NCBI GenBank assembly: GCA_020445045.1
Contig: JAGRHI010000018.1
Span: 1 to 5,164, forward strand
Source: Candidatus Competibacteraceae bacterium
GTDB lineage: Bacteria > Pseudomonadota > Gammaproteobacteria > Competibacterales > Competibacteraceae
DNA length: 5,164 nt
Direction of reading: 5' to 3'
Shown: positions 1 to 5,164 of the stretch, piece by piece
Layout: the number at the start of each line of letters is the position of its first letter
How positions within the stretch are numbered: the first letter of the stretch is position 1
Notes under the pieces: model-generated
What the model saw: only the letters and a program-made list of their open reading frames with translations
Told to the model about the DNA's origin: nothing
Database searches by the model: none
Program-made: the position numbers and the translations under genes

Positions 1-2773
1 TGATCTGCCACTCACCATCCCACTTCAAGCTATAGCTGTAGGGATTGTCCGGCTGGCGAATGAAGAACTGCTCCAGCGGTTCGCCGCCAATCGCTTGGTC
101 GCGCAGATGGGCGAAGATTTCGAACATGCCGTACAAGGGACTATCGAGTTTGCCGGCCATGTCGCCGAACACGAACACCACCGGCAGTAGATCCTTATGG
201 TAGATGGCGTTTTCGCGCTGGGTCCGTTCGACATCGACAATTTCCGACAGCGGCACCAGTTGGCCGCCCTGGGCGCGGGTTTTCAAATCCAGCACGGTCG
301 CCATGCCGGCCTTGTCGGCGACCGGCAGTTCCAGCCGCAGCGGGATCGGATACTTGGCGGTGCTGGAATGCAAATAGCTGACATCCTCGCCACGCAGCGC
401 GGTGTTGAGATCGGTGGCGACCGCCTGCTGCGATACCCCGAGCAGGGCCGCCTTCGCCCGATCCACATGCGCGATCAGCCGTTCGGTGGGCGCCTCGACC
501 GTATCGTCCACGTCGATGATGTCCGGCGTGGCGCTGAAGATCCGCCGCACTTCCTGGGCGGCCCGAATCTGGCCGGGATAGTTCAGGCCGTAGATCTCGG
601 CCACCAGCGGCGACATCACCGGCGGACCGGGCGGCACCTCGACCACCTTGACGTTGGCGTCGTGGCGCTTGCCGATTTCTTGCAGGGGGCCGCGCACGCT
701 CAAGGCGATATCGTGGCTCTTGCGATGGCGGTGTTTCTTGTCGACCAGATTGACCTGAATATCGCCGACGTTGGCGCCAGCGCGCAGGTAATACTGCCGG
801 ACCAAGCCATTGAAATTGATCGGCGCGGCGGTGCCGGCGTAGATCTGATAGTCGGTGACTTCCTCGACCGTGCCCAGATAGCGGCCCAGTTCGCCCAGCA
901 CCCGGGCGGTTTGTTCCAGCGTCGTCCCTTCCGGCATATCCACGACCACCTGAAACTCCGACTTGTTGTCGAACGGCAGCATCTTCAGCACGACCAGTTG
1001 GAAATAAGCCAGACTGACCGAACCCGCGATCAGCAGCAGCACGCCCGCGCCCAGTACCCAGCGCAGTGGCTTGCCGCGTCGTCCCCGCAGAAAGGGGCCG
1101 ACCACGCGGCGAAACAGCCGATGCGAAAAATCTTCTCGACCGGCCTCGCTAGCGGTTGCATGGCTCTCGTCCGCAGGCGGCGGCGAGGCCGAGGCCGCGC
1201 GCTTTTCCACCACCCGCCGCAGCACCTTGTAGGTCAGCCACGGCGTGAACACGAACGCCACCGCCAGCGAGATCAACATGCCCATGCTGGAATTGATCGG
1301 GATTGGACTCATGTACGGTCCCATCAACCCGGAGACGAAGGCCATCGGCAGCAGGGCGGCGATCACGGTAAAGGTGGCCAGGATGGTCGGGCCGCCGACC
1401 TCGTCCACCGCCAGTGGAATCGCTTCGACCAGTTTACGTCCGCCCAGATGGATGTGGCGGTGGATGTTTTCCACCACCACGATGGCGTCGTCCACCAGAA
1501 TGCCGATGGAAAAGATCAGGGCGAACAGGGAGACCCGGTTGAGGGTGAAGCCCCAGGCCCAGGACGCGAACAGCGTGATCGTCAAGGTCAGGATCACCGC
1601 CGCGCCGACGATGAGGGCTTCGCGCCAACCCAGCGCGATCAACACCAATACGATGACCAGGCTGGTGGCGAAGATCAATTTGTGGATCAGGGTCATCGCC
1701 TTGTCGTTGGCGGTGACGCCGTAGTTACGCGTGACGGTGAGGTTGACGCCCTCGGGAATGAAGGTGCCCTTGAGTTGCTCGACACGTTCCAGCAGTTGGT
1801 CGGCAACCTGGACCGCGTTTTCGCCGGGCTTTTTGGCGATGGCCAGGGTGACGGCCGGGAACTCGCCCTGACTGGGAATACCGTTCGCCGCCGCCGCCGG
1901 ACCCGTACCCAGCCAGACGTAGCGCTCCGGCGAATCCGGGCCTAGTTCGACCTGGGCGACATCGGCCAGATACACCGGTGTGCCCTTGTGCAGCCCCACC
2001 ACCAGACTGCCGATTTCGCGTGGGTCCACCAGGAAACTACCGGCTTGCACCGGAATTTCGCGATTGTCGCCGACCAAGGAGCCGGCGTCGGCCGAGGCGT
2101 TGGCGGCTTGCAGCGATCGGCGCAAGTCGGCCAGCGCCAACCCGTAGCCGGACAGTTTGGCGGGGTCGAACAGCACCCGCACCACTCGATCCGGCGCGCC
2201 GATGGTGTACAGGTCACGGGTGCCGGCAACGCGCTTCAACTCGGTTTCCAGGGTGTGAGCCACCCGGGTCAGATCGTCGGCGCTACGTTGTGGGTCTTCG
2301 GTCCACAGCGTCAGGGCGACGATCGGCACGTCGTCGATGCCCTTGGGTTTGACGATGGGCTGGCCAACCCCGAGGTTGGTCGGCAGCCAGTCGAGGTTGG
2401 AATACAGCTTGTTGTACAGCCGGACGATGGCATCGGTGCGCGGCTGACCGACCAGGAATTGCACGGTCAGCACCGCCATGCCGGGTCGCGACACCGAATA
2501 GACGTGTTCGACGCCCTCGATTTCCGAGAGCATCTGCTCGGCCGGACTGCTGACCAGCCGCTCCACCTCGCGGGCGGTGGCGCCGGGGAAGGGGATGAAC
2601 ACATTGGCGAAGGTGACGTTGATCTGCGGTTCTTCCTCGCGCGGGGTGACCAACACCGCGAACACACCCATCAACAGCCCCACCAGCGCCAGCAACGGGG
2701 TGATTTCGCTGAGCAGGAATTTTTTCGCGATCGCTCCGGCCAGGCCGAGGCGCGGTTCGGCGGCGGCGCTCAT
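1..2773 (-). CDS. RND efflux pump, HAE/AcrB-like permease (3' end cut by window edge)
   Basis: Inner-membrane proton-driven exporter of the RND superfamily, the pump of a tripartite efflux system; substrate unknown. The ATG at 2773-2771 opens a frame that I followed by hand to the left edge without a stop (924 codons). In order: TM1 at about 25-42, followed by PREEEPQI (44-51); first periplasmic domain about 45-362; TM2-TM6 about 365-513; an Ala/Ser/Pro-rich and then basic cytoplasmic linker about 523-571; TM7 about 571-590; second periplasmic domain, with LPFDNKSEFQVVVDMPEGTT, from about 595 to the edge. TM4 carries GILVDDAIVVVEN; D428 and D429 match the AcrB proton-relay pair D407/D408. Heavy-metal pumps usually read VDGAVVMVEN here, so an HAE-type pump is favoured. 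TM8-TM12, including the TM10 lysine, lie outside the window; family members are usually about 1000-1100 aa, so roughly 100-200 residues are missing. A GGAG at 2784-2781, inside the end of the upstream adaptor gene, is a well-spaced ribosome site. The frame is intact in view, so it is partial only because of the window edge. Confidence 0.95.
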   Translation of the reverse strand, partial: MSAAAEPRLGLAGAIAKKFLLSEITPLLALVGLLMGVFAVLVTPREEEPQINVTFANVFIPFPGATAREVERLVSSPAEQMLSEIEGVEHVYSVSRPGMAVLTVQFLVGQPRTDAIVRLYNKLYSNLDWLPTNLGVGQPIVKPKGIDDVPIVALTLWTEDPQRSADDLTRVAHTLETELKRVAGTRDLYTIGAPDRVVRVLFDPAKLSGYGLALADLRRSLQAANASADAGSLVGDNREIPVQAGSFLVDPREIGSLVVGLHKGTPVYLADVAQVELGPDSPERYVWLGTGPAAAANGIPSQGEFPAVTLAIAKKPGENAVQVADQLLERVEQLKGTFIPEGVNLTVTRNYGVTANDKAMTLIHKLIFATSLVIVLVLIALGWREALIVGAAVILTLTITLFASWAWGFTLNRVSLFALIFSIGILVDDAIVVVENIHRHIHLGGRKLVEAIPLAVDEVGGPTILATFTVIAALLPMAFVSGLMGPYMSPIPINSSMGMLISLAVAFVFTPWLTYKVLRRVVEKRAASASPPPADESHATASEAGREDFSHRLFRRVVGPFLRGRRGKPLRWVLGAGVLLLIAGSVSLAYFQLVVLKMLPFDNKSEFQVVVDMPEGTTLEQTARVLGELGRYLGTVEEVTDYQIYAGTAAPINFNGLVRQYYLRAGANVGDIQVNLVDKKHRHRKSHDIALSVRGPLQEIGKRHDANVKVVEVPPGPPVMSPLVAEIYGLNYPGQIRAAQEVRRIFSATPDIIDVDDTVEAPTERLIAHVDRAKAALLGVSQQAVATDLNTALRGEDVSYLHSSTAKYPIPLRLELPVADKAGMATVLDLKTRAQGGQLVPLSEIVDVERTQRENAIYHKDLLPVVFVFGDMAGKLDSPLYGMFEIFAHLRDQAIGGEPLEQFFIRQPDNPYSYSLKWDGEWQI

Positions 2774-2774
2774 C

Positions 2775-3827
2775 CTACTTCTCCGCCGTGCGCTGGAGTT
2801 GTTCCTTCAGGTAAACGCCGGCCCGGATCGGGTCCAGCGCCACCTGTTCGCCCGGTTCCAACCCGGCCAGGATTTCGACCACGTCGCCCTCGGTCCGGCC
2901 AGGCCGGACCTGTCGCAGGGTGACTCGGCCGTCCTTGAGCACATAGACGCCGCTGACTTCACCGCGCTGCGCCAATGCCTGCTTCGGCACGGTCAATCGG
3001 CTGTCCTCGCCGATTCGGAAAGCGACCTTGACGAACATGCCCGGATAGAGGCCCTCGGTCTTGGGCGGCAGATAGACTCGCACCTTGAACACGTTGCTCT
3101 GCGGGTCGGCATAGGGGAAAAAGGTCAGCTTTGCGGCGGCGATGCTGTTTTTGTTGTCCGGCGGCAGCAAGACCCGCGCCTGACTGTGCTTGCGCACCGG
3201 CACGATCAGGCGTTGGGGGATGTCGGCCACCACTCGCAGTTCGTCGAGCGAGAAGCCGGTCATCAGCGCCTTGCCGGGCTGGACGGCTTCGCCCCGCTGC
3301 ACGTGGCGTTCCAGAACGATGCCGCTGTAGGGGGCATTGATGGTGGTGTAGCCCAACGATTCCTTCGCTTGGGCAACGCCAGCCTGAGCGGCGTCGAGCC
3401 GGGCCTTGGCGGCATTGAGAGAGGCGGTGGCGGAATCCATTTGCGCCTTGGAGACCAATCGCCGCTGGTAAATGCTCTGGATCCGGTTGTATTCGGCCTG
3501 AGCTTCGATGTAGCGGGCTTGGGCTTCGCGCAAGCTGGCCTGGGCTTGTTCCAATCCGGCGCGCTGCTCGATGTTGCGGATGCGGACGATCGGGGTGCCC
3601 GCCGGGACGAAATCGTTGACGTCCACCATGATGTCTTCGACCTGGCCGGCGGTCTGGGCGGAGACGGTGCTTTGGTTGACCGCCTCGACCACGCCATCGA
3701 GCACTTGTTCGTCGGGCAGGGTTTGCCGTTGAGCCTCGGCGACTGGAAACGGCGGTTCGGCGGCGAGGAGCGCTGGCGCGGCGGTCAACAGGCAGCAGAG
3801 TAGCAGCGAACGTGTCGATATGGGCAT
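2775..3827 (-). CDS. RND efflux periplasmic adaptor subunit (membrane fusion protein)
   Basis: Periplasmic adaptor of the HlyD/AcrA family that bridges an RND pump to an outer-membrane channel. The protein is 350 aa. Residues 1-23 form a Sec signal peptide (Arg6, a Leu/Cys-rich core, probable cleavage near LLA-A at 22/23). The only cysteines (11, 12) are inside that core and no proper lipobox is seen, so the adaptor is probably soluble rather than a lipoprotein. Domains: barrel-sandwich (lipoyl-like) halves at about 45-85 (VSAQTAGQVEDIMVDVNDFV) and 158-192 (INAPYSGIVLERHVQRGE, 163-180); between them an Ala/Gln/Glu-rich alpha-helical hairpin, about 88-157; beta-barrel about 195-272; membrane-proximal domain about 275-340 (LTVPKQAL at 278-285). 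No His/Met/Cys-rich metal-binding stretch is present, in keeping with a non-metal pump. The start is set by AAAGGGAG six bases before the ATG and by the signal peptide beginning there. The stop TAG is one base from the pump's ATG, so the two are surely co-transcribed. Substrate cannot be inferred. Confidence 0.95.
   Translation of the reverse strand: MPISTRSLLLCCLLTAAPALLAAEPPFPVAEAQRQTLPDEQVLDGVVEAVNQSTVSAQTAGQVEDIMVDVNDFVPAGTPIVRIRNIEQRAGLEQAQASLREAQARYIEAQAEYNRIQSIYQRRLVSKAQMDSATASLNAAKARLDAAQAGVAQAKESLGYTTINAPYSGIVLERHVQRGEAVQPGKALMTGFSLDELRVVADIPQRLIVPVRKHSQARVLLPPDNKNSIAAAKLTFFPYADPQSNVFKVRVYLPPKTEGLYPGMFVKVAFRIGEDSRLTVPKQALAQRGEVSGVYVLKDGRVTLRQVRPGRTEGDVVEILAGLEPGEQVALDPIRAGVYLKEQLQRTAEK
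2781..2784 (-). promoter_or_regulatory. Ribosome binding site of the RND pump, inside the adaptor gene
   Basis: GGAG on the minus strand lies seven bases before the pump's ATG and within the last codons of the adaptor gene. With the single-base gap between the adaptor stop (TAG, 2777-2775) and the pump start (2773), it suggests terminating ribosomes re-initiate on the pump, so the two products are made in a linked ratio. Confidence 0.6.
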
Positions 3828-3833
3828 GGAATT

Positions 3834-3841
3834 CTCCCTTT
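3834..3841 (-). promoter_or_regulatory. Ribosome binding site of the adaptor gene
   Basis: Read on the minus strand the sequence is AAAGGGAG, then AATTCC, then ATG. The purine-rich core matches the anti-Shine-Dalgarno sequence and is six bases from the start codon. It fixes the adaptor start at 3827. Confidence 0.75.
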
Positions 3842-3862
3842 GACCTGAACGGGTATCGGGTC

Positions 3863-3892
3863 TTTATATATTAGCAATGACTAATATTTCAA
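3863..3892 (-). promoter_or_regulatory. Predicted sigma70-type promoter of the efflux operon
   Basis: On the minus strand there is a -35 box TTGAAA (3892-3887). It is followed by TATATA (3870-3865, spacer 16) or TATAAA (3868-3863, spacer 18) as the -10 box. Transcription would start near 3855-3858, leaving a leader of about 30 bases that ends in the adaptor's ribosome site. The element lies in an AT-rich island within GC-rich surroundings, in the only sizeable non-coding gap of the window and directly upstream of the two-gene efflux operon. The boxes are read by eye; no start site has been mapped. Confidence 0.65.
3868..3887. promoter_or_regulatory. Operator-like inverted repeat overlapping the promoter
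   Basis: ATATTAG (3868-3874) and CTAATAT (3881-3887) are perfect 7-bp inverted arms separated by CAATGA. The repeat fills the space between the -35 and -10 boxes and overlaps the -10, so a dimeric helix-turn-helix repressor bound here would block RNA polymerase. TTAG-N6-CTAA half-sites in AT-rich DNA recall, from memory, operators of some ArsR-family repressors; TetR or MarR families are also possible. No regulator gene is in the window. The repeat is too AT-rich and has no following T-run, so it is not a terminator. Confidence 0.6.
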
Positions 3893-3945
3893 GATGAAAA
3901 ACAAACGAATCGGAGGAAATCCATGGGTCGATGTCCTTGAGCGGC

Positions 3946-4692
3946 TTATTCCACCAGCACGGCCGGTACCAGCAGCGCGACGGTTTCGGCCAACTCGCAG
4001 GCAGCCCCGAGGGTGTCGCCGGTGGTGCCGCCCAATCGGGCCAGCAGCCAGTGGCGCAGGCCGAAAAACCCACCGGCCAGCACACCGAGCAGCACGCCAC
4101 CCTGCCAGTCGAGCAGTCCGACCGTGGCGATGGCGACCAGCAAAACCAGCATGGCGCAATTCAGTCGCGGCAGATAGTCGGCGTAGGGCGCGCCCAGTCC
4201 TTTCGGCCGCACATAGGGCGTGGTGACCAGGAGTAGCACGATGACGGAACGGCCCAGCACCGGCGCCAGCAACAGCACGGTGCGGGCATCCCCGGCCAGC
4301 AGCACTTGCAGGGCGGCGAACTTGGTCAGCAGCACCAGTACGATGATGACCACCGCCATCGGGCCGCTGCGCGGGTCCTTCATGATGGCCAGGGTCCGGT
4401 CGCGGTCGCCGTGGCCGCCGATCCAGGCATCGGCGGTGTCGGCCAGCCCGTCCAGGTGCAAGCCACCGGTCAACAGCACCCAGACCGCCAGCACCAGGGC
4501 CGCCAGCACGCCGGGGTCGATCAGCCAGAGCGTGGTGTGCAGTCCAGCCAGCAGTGTGCCGATGAGCAGCCCCACCACCGGAAAGAACAGTACCGACAGC
4601 CCCAGTTCCTCGGGGCGCGGCGGGGTGGCGGGCGACGGGACCGGCAAGCGGGTCAGCAATTGCAGGGCCAGGGCGAAGGCGCGGAGGATCAT
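3946..4692 (-). CDS. cobS: Adenosylcobinamide-GDP ribazoletransferase (cobalamin synthase)
   Basis: Integral inner-membrane enzyme of the last steps of cobalamin synthesis. It joins adenosylcobinamide-GDP to alpha-ribazole (or its 5'-phosphate), giving adenosylcobalamin (or its phosphate) and GMP. The product is 248 aa, the usual family length. Family motifs: LLTRLPVP (12-19) near the start; GGLHLDGLADTADAW (76-90), with the conserved acidic residues thought to bind metal and nucleotide; MKDPRSGPMAV (104-114); and GGTTGDTLGAACELAE (221-236) near the end. Several hydrophobic segments (about 31-55, 60-78, 113-133, 137-157, 178-195, 198-215, 230-246) fit a polytopic protein. The start at 4692 is chosen because MILRAFALALQLLTRLP is the typical CobS N-terminus; the frame is open further upstream, but that extension has no family character and would lie inside the phosphatase gene. 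The ATG overlaps the upstream stop in ATGA, indicating translational coupling; only a weak GGGTGG precedes it. No clear hairpin terminator follows the TAA. Confidence 0.95.
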   Translation of the reverse strand: MILRAFALALQLLTRLPVPSPATPPRPEELGLSVLFFPVVGLLIGTLLAGLHTTLWLIDPGVLAALVLAVWVLLTGGLHLDGLADTADAWIGGHGDRDRTLAIMKDPRSGPMAVVIIVLVLLTKFAALQVLLAGDARTVLLLAPVLGRSVIVLLLVTTPYVRPKGLGAPYADYLPRLNCAMLVLLVAIATVGLLDWQGGVLLGVLAGGFFGLRHWLLARLGGTTGDTLGAACELAETVALLVPAVLVE

Positions 4693-5164
4693 GCCACCCG
4701 GCCATTGTGAAACACCAGGCGGGGTTCGGCCTCTGGATCGTGAAACCAGTGTACCCGGCTGAGCGCCGCGAAAGGGACTTCGAAGCGCCACAGACGCCGC
4801 AAGGGCATGTCCAGAATCCGGCGCAGCACCATGCGGATGGTGCCGCCGTGGGCGACCAGCAGTACATGCTGGCCACGGTGGCGTTCCAGCAGCGTCGCCC
4901 AGGCTTGGCCGATCCGGCGGTCGAAGTCGGCGACGGGCTCGCCTTCCGGGATCGGATGGGCGATCGGATCGCGCCAGAATTGCGCCAGCGCCAGCGGGTC
5001 GTTGGCGTGGACTTCGGCGACGCCGCGGCCTTCCCAGACACCGAAGCGCAGTTCGCTGAAACCATCGGCGATTTCCAGGGGCCGATCCAATTGCTGGGCT
5101 AGCTCGCGGGCGAAGGCGGCGCAGCGGGTCAGCGGCGAGCTGACGATCGTTTGCCAGCCGCGAA
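4689..5164 (-). CDS. cobC: Histidine phosphatase, probable alpha-ribazole phosphatase (CobC type), 5' end cut
   Basis: Member of the phosphoglycerate-mutase-like histidine phosphatase superfamily. Given its overlap with cobS, it is probably the phosphatase that removes the 5'-phosphate from alpha-ribazole phosphate or adenosylcobalamin phosphate. The first complete codon in view is at 5162, and 157 residues follow to the TGA at 4691-4689. Visible motifs, numbered from that codon: IVSSPLTRCAAFA (6-18), with the conserved Arg13 after SSPL; FSELRFGVWEGR (35-46), with the likely catalytic acid Glu37; FWRDP (62-66); and LLVAHGGTIRM (101-111), with the second catalytic His105. The N-terminal RHG motif carrying the phosphorylated histidine would lie about 40-50 residues further upstream, outside the window, so the gene starts beyond the right edge. 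A TTG at 5090 could be taken as a start but would remove the SSPL-R motif, so it is rejected. The specific CobC assignment rests mainly on context; other phosphatases of this superfamily look similar. Confidence 0.85.
   Translation of the reverse strand, partial: RGWQTIVSSPLTRCAAFARELAQQLDRPLEIADGFSELRFGVWEGRGVAEVHANDPLALAQFWRDPIAHPIPEGEPVADFDRRIGQAWATLLERHRGQHVLLVAHGGTIRMVLRRILDMPLRRLWRFEVPFAALSRVHWFHDPEAEPRLVFHNGRVA

Noticed and set aside
675..745. Basic, His-containing stretch (KKHRHRKSHD, pump residues 679-688), considered as a metal-binding site
   Set aside because: A charged segment ending in SHD at this place is, as far as I recall, common in this pump subfamily, and the TM4 signature argues against a metal pump.
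197..1945. A 582-codon plus-strand open frame opposite the pump gene
   Set aside because: It is antisense to a pump frame with clear RND motifs throughout. Its translation is rich in His, Gln, Asp, Arg and Gly without domain character, typical of a shadow of GC-rich coding DNA.
1988..3803. Two long plus-strand open frames (1988-2923 and 2577-3803) opposite the pump start and the adaptor
   Set aside because: Both are antisense to well-supported genes, overlap each other and show no recognisable domain; treated as shadows.
3912..3940. A strong plus-strand Shine-Dalgarno (GGAGGA) followed by ATG at 3923
   Set aside because: The frame ends after five codons (M-G-R-C-P-stop), no plus-strand promoter was seen, and no plus-strand gene follows. 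Probably chance.
4693..4791. Upstream extension of cobS to an ATG at 4791
   Set aside because: The extra 33 residues have no CobS character and lie fully inside the phosphatase gene. The ATG at 4692 gives the family-typical N-terminus and the ATGA junction.
3881..5065. A 394-codon minus-strand frame running across both the phosphatase and cobS
   Set aside because: It is the wrong frame of two genes with clear family motifs; its translation is low-complexity Arg/Ala/Gly/Pro-rich. It also runs into the promoter palindrome.

Overview
The window is a GC-rich, densely coding bacterial segment. It most resembles a gammaproteobacterium, possibly a sulfur-oxidising or Competibacter-like lineage. That guess comes from protein style and base composition only, and no marker gene confirms it. 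All four genes that can be supported lie on the minus strand, so the biological order runs from the right edge to the left edge.

Right part (3946-5164): the 3' portion of a histidine-phosphatase gene of the CobC type, cut by the window edge, is followed with a 4-base ATGA overlap by cobS. Together they are the end of a cobalamin (vitamin B12) nucleotide-loop assembly operon. CobS joins adenosylcobinamide-GDP to alpha-ribazole (or its phosphate), and a CobC-type phosphatase removes the phosphate. No cobalamin riboswitch is in view; the start of this operon lies outside the window.

Middle (3828-3945): a 118-base spacer, much more AT-rich than its surroundings. It holds a convincing sigma70-type promoter firing leftwards. 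A perfect 7-bp inverted repeat (ATATTAG-N6-CTAATAT) sits exactly between and over the -35 and -10 boxes, which is the layout of a repressor operator.

Left part (1-3827): a two-gene efflux operon. The first gene encodes a secreted periplasmic adaptor (membrane fusion protein, 350 aa). One base after its stop codon begins an RND-superfamily inner-membrane pump, of which 924 codons are visible before the left edge cuts it. The reading frame is open throughout. The pump has the Asp-Asp pair of proton-driven HAE/AcrB-type transporters rather than the signature of heavy-metal (CusA/CzcA) pumps. No outer-membrane TolC-type gene and no regulator gene is visible. Adaptor and pump would form the inner-membrane and periplasmic parts of a tripartite exporter, with transcription probably controlled at the operator-like palindrome.

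No RNA genes, mobile elements, CRISPR arrays or clear terminators were found. The long plus-strand open frames over the efflux and cob genes are antisense shadows of GC-rich coding sequence. The window is largely ordinary; the promoter/operator is the part most worth following up.
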